The notes beneath the pieces are model-generated. The model was not told the DNA's origin and ran no database searches. It saw only the letters and a program-made list of their open reading frames with translations. Below are positions 36,607 to 46,905 of a DNA stretch of 64,000 nucleotides, piece by piece (position 1 is the first letter of the stretch; every line of letters starts with the position of its first letter). Origin of the DNA: Rhynchonema sp. JSB1_4 (taxonomy: Eukaryota; Nematoda; Chromadorea; Monhysterida; Xyalidae); contig JASAMV010006729.1 in assembly GCA_030248065.1 (NCBI GenBank), forward strand, positions 27,463 to 91,462, given 5' to 3'. The position numbers and the translations under genes are program-made.

Positions 36607-36768
36607 CTCTGGTAAGTACTCAACCCCCCCTCCAACCCCCCTCGGGTTTTGTGGTAGTTAAGTACTCAGAGGGGGGTAACCCCCCCCAGGCACTACTATC
36701 GGTCTTCCATAAAAGGCTTTACGTCATCATATACTCAACCACAAACGTTGTACACAAGGTGTCTTATC

Positions 36769-37215
36769 CCCTGTGATGGGGCTGGGGGGGGTTGGGGGGT
36801 CCCCCCCCAATGGTAACCTACCAGCCCCGGCATTGTACGATACCCCCCATACCCGCCCCGCTCTGGTACCCTACCCCCCTACCCGCCCCGCCCTGGGACC
36901 CTACCCCCGCCCCGATTTTTACCCCCAAAATGCCCATTTTTCGGTCAAAAATGCCCAAATTTCGACCGAAAACCCTAAAGTGCAAAAAATTTCGAGCTGC
37001 GCGCGATATATGTACTTTTTACTACATAAAAACAGGCACCCAAAAAAACTTGTACTGTACCCTACCCGCCCCGAAAAATCTCCCCCCCCCCCCCCCCCCC
37101 CCCCCAAACCGGATTTCCCCCCTCCCCCAAGCTCCCAGGTACACTACCCCCCTACCCGCCACGGATTTTTCCACCTATGTACCCTACCCGCCCCGCAAAA
37201 GTAGCCACAGCACTG
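36769..37215. mobile_element. hAT-like family C element C3
   Basis: The right end AGTAGCCACAGCACTG is clear; the left end (CTGTGATGGGGCTGGG) is degenerate, and the flanks CTTATCC and CTTATAC match partly. CCCTACCCGCCCCG arrays and a degraded core CGAGCTGCGCGCG at 36993-37005. Confidence 0.7.
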
Positions 37216-37417
37216 CTTATACAAGAACTTGACTTTACGACCCCCAAGCGGGGAATTCCAAGTTGGGGGGCTGTATTTTTGGCGAGTCCAATTTTTCACT
37301 GACCCCTTTTAGGGGGGCTGTATTTGGGGGGCTCTATTTTAGGGAATACGGCAGGCTGAATACATGCGTGGCATGCATAGCACTCGTAATCAGTCTTCCC
37401 GGTAAACGGCCCTGGGG

Positions 37418-37889
37418 CAGGGTAGTACTTGGGGGTGGTGGGGGGTCCCCCCCAAATTCATCTATCTATCGTCAACACTTTTTGATTTCATCTATGTATC
37501 GTCAACACTTATGGGCAAATCTATCTATCGTCAACAAATTCTGGGAACAATCTATCTATCGTCAACACATTTCGACCCCAAAATGGGTATTTTTGCCTCA
37601 AAATGGCTCAAAATCGGTATTCTTTGTCCCAAATAGGCAAAAAATCGCGCGCTACGCGCGGATTTAGTACATCTAAGTACATTTTCATTAATATTTACAC
37701 ATTATTACCTGCTTAGTGCACTATACTATACCTTGATTTTTGGCGACCCCCCACCATCTATCTATCGTCAACAAGTTTGGGTCGACCCCCCCCCCCCACC
37801 AGATTTCGGACTTGGGTCATCTATCTATCGTCAACACATTTCGGATCCCAATCTATCTATCGTCAACACCCTGGCCAAGTACTACACTG
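37418..37889. mobile_element. hAT-like family F element with TCTATCTATCGTCAACAC repeats
   Basis: 472 bp, ends CAGGGTAGTACTTGG and CCAAGTACTACACTG, perfect duplication CCCTGGGG (37410-37417 and 37890-37897). Eight or so copies of CTATCTATCGTCAACA, all in one orientation, flank a core CGCGCGCTACGCGCG at 37646-37660. Confidence 0.9.
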
Positions 37890-38282
37890 CCCTGGGGGGA
37901 ATGCTGATTATGCGGATTCCGTTCAATCCGTTGTATTTTCAAATCCATAATTAGTCTTCCCCCAGAGCCTCTGCAGGATGCGCTGATTACAATAATAATC
38001 AGTCTTCCATCAACCAAAAAATCTCATCACGGATGGAAAGACAATTTCTTTTTCTATTCATGAGCAACGCCAACGGGTTACGGTAGTAAAACTGGCCAAT
38101 CACTTTCTGACGTTAATCCTGATTCAAGTTTTATAACCTGCACGTCACAAATGGATTGACCCACAAATGGGTCCTCCGCTTTATGACCTGTCAAGCGATG
38201 TAATGCGTCTCTGAATACTAAAGTTATTATTTTCTATTGATTTTTTTGTTTATTGATCTTCATATTGCACCACATAGTCATC

Positions 38283-39304
38283 ATGTCATCAAGCTCAGTC
38301 AGTCAGGCATCAACCAGCCAATCATACCCCGAAATGAAAGTGCGACCGTCACTGGAACAGCTGCAATCCGTTGCGGTTTGTTCAGACTAATTTACCAAAA
38401 ATTTATAAATTAGCTAAATTTGAAACTTTTCTAAATTTGCAGGATTTAGTGATCCATCTGAAAGAGGCCGATCTGGTGCACTGTACGCGTGCCCTACGCT
38501 ACGACGCTGAGGATCTGGCCGCACGCGAATGCACGGTGACATGCAAAATACGACCAGTAACCTATGAAACAACGATCACAAGCAAACCACCGATCAATAT
38601 CAATGATTTTGGCAACAATAATGAAGAATTGGCAGTTTGTTTCTTTGTCAATTTAGCAATCAACTAATCAATCAAGTAGTTCTTCAAATCAACCCATTCA
38701 GTCAGCGCTACGCAATCGATACCGTGAATATCGTCAATATTTGATCCTGCTCGCGCAAGACATGCGATCGTTCATTCTCAAATGGCCAGTTCTGCGCACA
38801 CATCCGGTTCTGATCAAATTCGACCAATGTGAAGCTCAGGTGAATATTGTTAGAAAATTTTAAAATTCTTGAGTTACCACGAAACTTTTTTGTCTACAGT
38901 TGGGCAAAGCGGCGCACGAGGTCGTGTTGCGCAACTACAACAGCACGGCACAGCAACTGGCCCAAAGCCGACTGTCGTTGCGCGAAATCGAGAGACAAGT
39001 CAGATCGCTGCGACCACCGAATGGACCGCTCACCGAAACTGTGACGCAATGGATTGAGGAGTCAGTGTTACGGTTGATATGGTCAAAGAAAAACAGTTTT
39101 CGACCATAAATATTTTACACATAGGCACCTAAATTCAGGCAACCGACACCGACACAATTAAACAACCAGAACCAGATGCCGCCGACCGAACCAAGCACTT
39201 CATCCGATGCAAAACCAGCAACGAGGAAAAAAGAATACAAATGTTTATGTTGTCCGTGTTGCAGCAGTGATTTCATCAAGTTTTTCTTTTGTCTGAGTGA
39301 CTAA
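38283..39304 (+). CDS. Uncharacterised protein with coiled-coil and Cys-rich C-terminus
   Basis: Five exons: 38283-38375, 38443-38634, 38702-38839, 38900-39060, 39139-39304, 249 residues. All junctions are in phase with short introns (60 to 78 bp), good evidence for a real gene. The N-terminus is Ser-rich (MSSSSVSQASTS). Residues about 96-195 are rich in Gln, Leu and Arg (YREYRQYLILLAQDMRS, LAQSRLSLREIERQV) and likely helical. The C-terminus has a tight cysteine cluster (YKCLCCPCCSSDFI) followed by aromatic residues, which could bind metal or be lipidated. I recognise no family. Confidence 0.7.
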
Positions 39305-39558
39305 CCAATAACTATAATGAGTTTCGATTAAAAACACCAAATTTGCTCAAAGTTCGCTTTGCTAAGACATGAACAAATTGATTTTAATGTGAGATGAACT
39401 AGCAGACAGTGATATGGTACCATATCGTCACGTCAAGTCATCAAACAACGATAGTGTTTTCGATTCTAAAACAATGTGCTCTTTTCTACTCCCATGAATG
39501 GACGAATGAAATTAGTGTTTTGACACTTGAGAAATTTTTAAGATCGGAATCTTGATTA

Positions 39559-41758
39559 TCACAATTTCGATGGCATACTGCCAGTGCCACCTGTGACGGC
39601 CTGTTGCACCAGCTGTGCTGCGTCGAGCGCGGTGCCAGCGAACAACGTTAGTCCGCTGCCGCCATGTCCGTAGTTGTGCACAATCGACTTGCATCGACCG
39701 CGACTGTCCAACATCGATTCACACTCCACACGAATGCACGGACGTGCAGGACGCAGACCCACACGTCGGTCGATTATACGTGCTGTCTGCAGGATGGACA
39801 TTTACAATACATGCGGGTGCGAGTGTGGGTCAGGCATATAATAGCAGCGGATACAAAAGTCACTTCTTGATAATTCTGCTGCCGTTGTGATCAGGGAGTC
39901 GAGCCTGACATGCTTGTCACTTTTGATTTCCATGCCTACTCTTTCAAACATCAAGAGACCGCATTTCCCGCTAACCCGCAAAAAGTGACGCGGGTTGGCC
40001 GCAAATCAGGTTCAGTGATGGCCAGGGGAGGAAGTTGAAATCCCGCCTTCGTGAAAAACTCAAGCAAACGAGGCGCATTTTCTGACACCAAAATTAAACC
40101 TGAGATGCGCAACGCGCATGCGTTGCGAAACCGGCCGACAACCGAACAGCAGTACTCTACTCTAGCATGCACTTCACAATTCTCGGCTTCTATTTTTATC
40201 TAAGGGCAGGGTACAAGCATAACCGCATACAACTACTTGTAGTCCTTTGATCAGCTACGGAAACTAAATTTTCAAAATCAACGAATATCCTCATGTGTGC
40301 AGAAAACAACGGTCCAATATTAGCAACCGTACAGATCACCGGCAGTGTAACACAAGGCTATTAAGGCTGATAATGATCAGTTAACGACAAGCACCAACAT
40401 ACAGTATTCAGTTCAACTCACCTTCATGTTGGGCACCAATGCACAAATATCGTTCCATATTTCTTTGCCATCTTCTTCACTCCAATCCATGTTCCAATCA
40501 TTCGCCGTGTGCGTCCCGCCAACCACGACCCACTCGAGGCTGGAAAGTGACTTGTGGAACATTGGAAACGCTGTGGCTTTTGCTATCATGCCATGCCCAT
40601 TATTGCTGCATGATAATGTTCCAACAATTATAACCACGACCAGCCGCAGTAGTAACCAACTTTGGATGCACATATCGTGCAGTGTTCGTTATTTGATCTT
40701 GCATGATGTAAAAATGTTTGACGGCCGGGGCGACCGCTCTGAACACTTGGCCTCGAATCGGGTATAAACTCGTGTCATTTGTCAGCTTACGTGCGCCTAG
40801 ACCTGTGCAGTTCACGACAACATCGTAGGAGGACAGAACCTGAAATGTTGTGAATAACAATAAGAGGCTATAGCAATACTAAAATTGAAATTTGGCAGCA
40901 AACGAACCGATTTTAAGTCGGTTACTTTCTGCTGAATTGTCTTTCCGCCCCTTCCCTTGAACCTGAGAAGAACAAAAGGTTAAAGAAAAGACGAGTTGAC
41001 GTAATTCAATCCTCAGACTTACTCATCCATCGCAGTTGCCAGATATCTTGATCCTTCAAGAGCGATTGACGTATAAAAAACGCCAGTGCTCAAATCAGAG
41101 TGAACATTTTGAGCTTGAAAGCACGGTTAACTTGTGTATCATGGCTTCGTTTCAACCAGAATCGAAGACCCACCTGTATTTACTGCTGTTGGTAAGATCT
41201 TGTACTTCTCTGAAGCTCAATGACCGAAAATTGTTAACAACTCCTTCTAAGTAGTGCGTGTCGGCCTGCAATAACGGTGTGGTTACTTATCTATTGGATA
41301 AAATTCTAAAATTTGCATCAACAATCGGTTGCGTGTTGAAATGGTATCCCGATATGAACTGTGCACCGTAGTGCGTGCCATCTTCCCAAGCCAGGTGCTT
41401 CAAGTGACTGAATGTCGTTTTGCACCACTTTCTGAAATGCTAAGGATTGTTAAAAATACTGAACAAATAAAGAAAAATATTTATCTATAAATTTTTCAGT
41501 TGAGCCAACAGGATCAGTTCGTGGTCCGAGAGTTCTCCAAGGTAACTGGGCCTGAAGTGACCTGACGCAACATCACTGGTTAGATTTGGGCTGAATCGCT
41601 CTGCGATTAGTGTCACCTGTGAATCTGGAAAGTTTTCATATTTTATTCAAACTAGTTCAGAACAACTAATGACCAACTGAAGCTCTTGGTTCAGCACGTT
41701 GTATTTGTACTGCCGTCGATAAGCCATTGATGCCAGCACCAAGCACACAAATGGACAT
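39559..41758 (-). CDS. D-aspartate / D-amino-acid oxidase, copy 1
   Basis: FAD enzyme that oxidatively deaminates D-amino acids to 2-oxo acids, ammonia and peroxide in peroxisomes. Nine exons on the minus strand: 41678-41758, 41510-41616, 41323-41431, 41174-41265, 41023-41088, 40908-40962, 40661-40839, 40422-40539, 39559-39786; 344 residues (family about 340). The N-terminus MSICVLGAGINGLSTA has the GxGxxG dinucleotide motif (G7, G9, G12); then FSPNLTSDVASGH, YDVVVNCTGLGAR, YPIRGQVFRAVAP, VGGTHTANDWNMD (the GGT-DWN form suits D-aspartate oxidases), GLRPARPCIRV with the substrate-site Arg region, and NYGHGGSGLT. The C-terminus is SKL, a peroxisomal type 1 signal. The exon 5 acceptor is the weak TTTGAG. 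Substrate preference is inferred. Confidence 0.92.
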
Positions 41759-42171
41759 GATTCTTCAAGATTATGTTTGCAAAGCGACTTGACAGGTACT
41801 GTTTCGAAGAAGAACATTTCCTTATCATCAAAGTTTTTACGATGTTTACGACGTGCTAATGCCACGAAAACATGTGGTTTTATGTTGTTTTTATGCACCA
41901 TGGTCGCGTTGTCAAAATACTGACCGGGTGTCAAACCATACAAAACGTTGATTCCTAGAAATGTATTGCAGACGTGCACATGCGCATTTTTAGTGCAGCT
42001 GCAAGATCCAGTGTGATCAGTGGAAACGAAGGCGAATTGTGTTGGACAATGAATTTCGCTAAAATTAGCACCAGGGGTTAATTTTGGGTCGATGTCCATT
42101 TTGTCCCCTCTAAAGTACTTGGGAAAATCGTCTTGATAGACACAGTAATTTACACAGTCTTTATGGTACAA
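41759..42171 (-). CDS. Uncharacterised open frame 5' of oxidase copy 1
   Basis: An open frame starting MYHKDCVNYCVYQDDFPKYF runs on the minus strand into the oxidase first exon in another frame, closing at 41647. It has many cysteines (CSCTKNAHVHVC) and varied composition, and is unusually long for non-coding sequence here, but no family, signal peptide or splice partner is evident. It may be a separate small exon or chance. Confidence 0.3.
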
Positions 42172-42366
42172 TGTAGGTTAGCAGCGGCTTTGCATAGCAT
42201 GACAACTGTTTACATGAATCTTCAATGACGTGCAACACAAATCAAACAGGTTTCCAGACAAATGAGGCAAAAGTAAAACAGGCGAACAGAGAAAGTGCGT
42301 ATCATTCTGATCTGGTCGGTCAATCACTGCTCGAACTCGACACACATCACGTCATTATCAAAAAAA

Positions 42367-45300
42367 TCACAATTTCGGCGTCACTTTGGTGTTATGCCTG
42401 ACGGCCTGTTGCACCAGCTGTGCTGCGTCGAGCGCGGTGCCAGCGAACAACGTTAGTCCGCTGCCGCCATGTCCGTAGTTGTGCACAATCGACTTGCATC
42501 GACCGCGACTGTCCAACATCGATTCACACTCCACACGAATGCACGGACGTGCAGGACGCAGACCCACACGTCGGTCGATTATACGTGCTGTCTGCAGGAT
42601 GATATACCAGTCGAAGGCGCTGTCTGATTGGTACCGGGTCACTATTGTGTTATCATGCGCACTGACCCAACACACACGCACCAATGGGAATGATAACAAG
42701 AACAAGGTGCATATACAGTACAACTTTCAAGTTACTCAATGATCGATCCACTAAACACAGTCAAGAACTCACGGAATTTTGAAATAAAAATGACCTTCAT
42801 GTTGGGCACAAGTTGACACACATCGTTCCAAATGTCATTGCCGTCTTTGTCACTCCAAGTCATGTTCCAATCATTGACGGTGTGTGTCCCTCCCACAACA
42901 ACCCAATCGAGACTAAAACATTTTGACCATTAGAACAGTAAATCAGACTGCCCCCGATATAAATTATTCACTTTGGCAGTAAATATCGATCGATGTCATT
43001 TTGGGTGTCATTGAACAGGTAGAAGTGTCTGACAGCAGGAGCGACCGCTCGGAACACTTGGCCCCGAATGGGATAGACCGACTTATCACTTGAAACATCA
43101 CGGGCACCCAGACCGGTACAATTGACCACAACATCGTATGCATTGACCAGCTGCGGAAAGTTGGAAACTGGGATGTTATCGCAAAAAAAGCATTGATGGT
43201 ACGTTGATTTATATGTAAATAACCAATTTTATGTCGTCCACTTTATGACGAACCACTTTGCCGCCGTAGCGCTTGAATCTGAAAAAACAAGGTGCTATTT
43301 TTAAGCAAAAAAGAAAATAATGCGATTTTCAAACTGACTCTTCCATTAGAACCGGCAGGTATTTTGAGCCTTCAAGTGCGACGGTTGTGTAGAAGATGCC
43401 AGTGCTGAAATAAATTGATTGTGAAACGCAACTTTTTGGCAAAACCCCGTCGCAACCCTCTCTCCTAACGTGTATTTATCAACCCTGGTTATCTCCTGTA
43501 CTTCATTGTAGTTGATCGTTCGAAAGTTTCTCGCGATTCCGTCCACGTAGTAATTGTCGGTCTGCAAAAATAATTGGGCAGCAAAATGATTCGTTGTCAT
43601 TTGACTGAAAACGGAGTGAAACCGCACAATCGGCGTGGTCGAGAACTGATATCCCGATTGAAAATGCGCGCCATAACGGACACCGTCTTCCCAGGCCAGA
43701 TGTTCCAGCAGCGTAAATGTGTCTTTCGACCATTTTCTGAAAGGTTTCTCAAAGCATGTATCCAAAGTTACGGCAGCCCACACGACATCGCACAGTCTTC
43801 CTCAAAAGAAAATAAAAAATAATGTTAACAGATGATCTAACATGACTTGATCGATGTTGGCGTCATCGCCGAGGTACACAGGTCGCCAGTGGCCTGCAGC
43901 AATGTCACTCGTCAAATTCGGTGAGAATTGGTCAGATATGAGCGTGACCTGCATTCAGGTGATCTTCATCACTTTGCAATTACCCTGTTCGTTACCTATA
44001 GGCCGTCTTCACAATGACACGGTTTCACGGTTTTACGGTTTCACGGTTTCACGGTTTTACGGTTTCACGGTTTCACGGTTTCACGGTTTGCTTCGTTGGC
44101 GTCTTCACAATGAAATCCGATTTCACGGTTTTACGGTTTCACGGTTTCACGGTTTTAAAATTGTGTCTTCACAATGACACGGTGTCACGGTTTCACGGTT
44201 TCAGCATAATGTAAGAACTAAAGTTAATTGAACTGAGTTTATATTTATTAGCAGATGCATACTGTTGCCCAGAGTGAGCAGATCCAAAACAGGAACATAA
44301 AGAGCAGACCACAGCAGTATCTCGTCACATTTCTGAACATAAACACCTGACAAATAACACAACTTTGGGCACAATGATCGAAATATTATTGTCAATTTCA
44401 GAACATAAAGAGCAGACCACCCAAACCATAAACTTTCATCATTTCAGAACATAAAGAGCAGACCACTAGAGCTGCACACATGGAGCAGTGAACTAAAAGC
44501 AATCTAAGGCGCACTGGACAGCCATTGCACTGTTGGCTTGGCAACGGCGAGTGCCTGTGCGGCTATCTGTTTCGACTTTCGGGCTTCGTACACCATCATT
44601 TGAAACTGGGCTTTCAGGTATGCCCGAGTGTCTGGGTCCAATTCATCAAGGTCATGGGCAAGACCGACACAGAATGACATTGACCCGCTCTGCTGTTGTT
44701 CTTTGTCCTTTTCCAGCTTGTCCTGACTTTTCTTGATGAATTCCAAAAATTGACGTGCAGCTCCAAATTGAAATCCAGCTCTTTATATTCTCCGTGCCTC
44801 TTGAGAGTGATCGTTCTGTCTAGCTCTTTATATCCACTAGCACGTGGCACCCTACCCTTGCATCAGCAAAACAACTGGTCAGAAACAAAATGAGGGCCGA
44901 ATTCTTTACGCTTTTTGCTGCTATAATGAAGGTCTTTTCACCATCAGGTACATTACACACTTTGACATACAGGTACGACCAAGCCAAAGAGAATAATCAA
45001 TCACAGAATGCGTTAGAGTAAGCGTGCGAACATTACAATGTTGTGTCCCTGAAATCGCAAGGTTTTGTGGTCAAACTATCAAATGTTGGAACAATCCTTG
45101 AGCCAAATACGTGCAGCAAATGCGCCAAAACCGTGTACAAATTAGAACCGGTTCTAATTGGCTTTTTTCCGGTTTCACGGTTTCAAAACAATAAGACCCA
45201 ACCGTGAAACCGTGAAACCGTGTCATTGTGAAGACAACAAACGTGAAACTGTGAAACCGTGAAACCGTGAAACCGTAAAACCGTGAAACCGTGTCATTGT

Positions 45301-45472
45301 GAAGACAACAATCGCAAAACCGTGAAACCGTGAAACCGTAAAACCGTGAAACCGTGTCATTGTGAAGACGGCCTTAACTATAGTTTCTCACCGATGCACG
45401 TGGCTCTGCTCTCTGAATCTGAGTGGCTGTCGATAGCCCATTGATTCCAGCACCAACGACACAAATCGACAT
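42367..45472 (-). CDS. D-aspartate / D-amino-acid oxidase, copy 2
   Basis: Tandem paralogue of copy 1, with the same nine-exon structure and phases: 45392-45472, 43830-43948, 43628-43736, 43470-43561, 43339-43404, 43224-43278, 42972-43150, 42795-42912, 42367-42591; 347 residues. Exons 1 and 3 to 8 have the same lengths as in copy 1. It starts MSICVVGAGINGLSTATQ and keeps NLTSDIAAGHWRP, YDVVVNCTGLGAR, YPIRGQVFRAVAP, VGGTHTVNDWNM and GLRPARPCIRV. It ends PKL, a weaker peroxisomal tripeptide than SKL. Exon 2 is four codons longer than in copy 1. Intron 1 (1.4 kb) holds a 1373-bp transposon, otherwise introns are short. The last exon is identical to copy 1 over 203 bp, unlike the others. Confidence 0.92.
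44001..45373. mobile_element. Mutator-like element with CACGGTTT arrays, 1373 bp
   Basis: Terminal repeats GGCCGTCTTCACAATGACAC and its complement; 9-bp flanks TTACCTATA and TTAACTATA (eight of nine) fit MULE-type duplications. Both subterminal zones are arrays of TTTCACGG, about 210 bp at the left and 205 bp inverted at the right. Three copies of AACATAAAGAGCAGACCAC lie at about 44294, 44402 and 44450. A minus-strand frame at 44504-44746 may be a captured gene fragment. The element sits in intron 1 of oxidase copy 2. Confidence 0.75.
44504..44746 (-). pseudogene. BESS-motif-like fragment inside the element
   Basis: 80-codon frame starting MEFIKKSQDKLEKDKEQQQ, with SFCVGLAHDLDELDPDTRAY and LKAQFQMMVYEARK. 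The acidic-Leu pattern followed by a helical VYEA segment resembles the BESS motif found C-terminal to MADF (Myb/SANT-like) domains. The upstream part continues in another frame (44614-44850), so it looks truncated or frameshifted. Assignment is by eye. Confidence 0.35.
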
Positions 45473-46905
45473 CTTGGCCTAAACTGTTTTCAGCTTCTAC
45501 CTGTCAAGCTGAAAATATTCTTTTGAAAACTTTAATGACGTTTGCCGTGCAAAACACAACTTTTAGTCGCTTTTTCGCAATGGAAGAAAGCAAATAATGT
45601 GACTTGTTTCCCAGGCAGAGATTTCTGTTGCGATAACAGTTGTTCATATGGGTATGATTTTAATGTGCTTAGTTTGGCAACTCATAAAAAATAAGTGTGC
45701 CCTAAACACCTCTTGTCTGCGGTGATTTTTATAGCCCACGTTGCGCGCAGAGCATGGGAAGCGTCCCGTCAAGGTTTAATGTCGGTCAGACAAGCAGGAG
45801 CGTGTTTGATTAACAAAGACGTTCGTTTTGTATTATTTGAGCTCACATCGAATGAGAAAATGGGGGAGTTGATTAAAAAAGTCCGTTATTCAGTTGAAAA
45901 TTTGGATCTGGTGCCAGACCATTGACTGATTGATTTGTTGCCAACGCTCGGTAGTTGTGGTCTCGGTGCCAGACCATCAATGCAGTACATACCTATCGGT
46001 AAATTGATCGGGATAAATGCACTGTATATATACATATACGTGACTTGAAAAATACCTGCAGATGAATGTCTTCCAGCCCATCCCATCTCCATATTTCCAC
46101 GGCTTTGGCCATATAACTTTTTGTGAGACAACCAGAGTAGCTGTTATGTCTTATAATAACCGTCATAAAAAATCGATTGCTGCGAGCAAAACGTGAGTAG
46201 CATAAACCAATCTAGTATCGGATTTCAAACAGCTGGTGCCATACGCGAGTCTTGGGTTTCGATAAACATTCGGTCAGAGTTTTTTTGAAACCCAGTGATT
46301 TCAGATTTCTGATCTTGATTGTACTTTATGTATCATAATCATTTCAAGTCTGTTATTCATTATAATGAACGAACATCGCTTGCATATGCGCGAAAACCAA
46401 CATTACATTATTTTTTCCAGCATACCGCAAGTGTTATTTTTTACCTAATGACAGATTGATTGATGTATGTATTGTAGGTATGTTCCTCGACTTCCAGGCG
46501 GCTCCTTTGGTTGGAGTTACCCCGAAAGCAATGTAAATTATGGCTTCGGCAAGAGTACCTGTTTCGATCAACGCAAGCATCACAGTTTATGTTACCCACC
46601 GAGTTGTTATGATCATTATGACGAAAAAACTGCGAGATAGCAGCGCAGCACAGACAAATCACAAACAAGTCGTTCTAACTCAAACAGCCACGATCGTAAA
46701 ATTATGGTAAATAACAACATCCCATAAAATTATTAGAACACCCACTGATAATATGACAGGTTGTGTACCCAGGACACGGCTGCTTCAAAATTCAAACAAT
46801 ATGGACTCTTTGATCGCTTACAGAAAAAATAATCCAACAACATTCACGCCAAAAACACGCTGGTATCCACATAATTTCCCGACTGCGCAATTGCATCACA
46901 GAACA
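45473..46905. other. Intergenic between oxidase copy 2 and the FN3 gene
   Basis: Likely holds divergent promoters for the minus-strand oxidase and the plus-strand FN3 gene. An open frame at 45695-45925 (+) has no recognised features. GTGCCAGACCAT occurs twice (45911 and 45968). Confidence 0.4.

Larger units (their letters stand above)
35035..36700. mobile_element. Family J element, outer shell of a second nest
   Basis: Left CAGTGTAGTGGCAGG; right CCAGGCACTACTATC is a degenerate complement, with flanking octamers GATCTTCC and GGTCTTCC (seven of eight). It carries GTGAGAGGTATGATTTGG and AGGTAAGTACTCAACC motifs, found again at 55980-56070 and inverted at 59400-59490. It is split by I2. Confidence 0.65.

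Noticed and set aside
36773..37232. Pro-rich frames of about 145 codons
   Set aside because: Same cause: family C subterminal arrays.
37440..37870. CRISPR-like regularly spaced repeats
   Set aside because: The 16-18 bp repeats have irregular, non-unique spacing inside a transposon with an 8-bp duplication, in a eukaryotic genome.
43346..43783. 145-codon minus-strand frame as one exon
   Set aside because: It reads through two introns; the oxidase alignment and matching copy 1 junctions show exons 3 and 4 instead.
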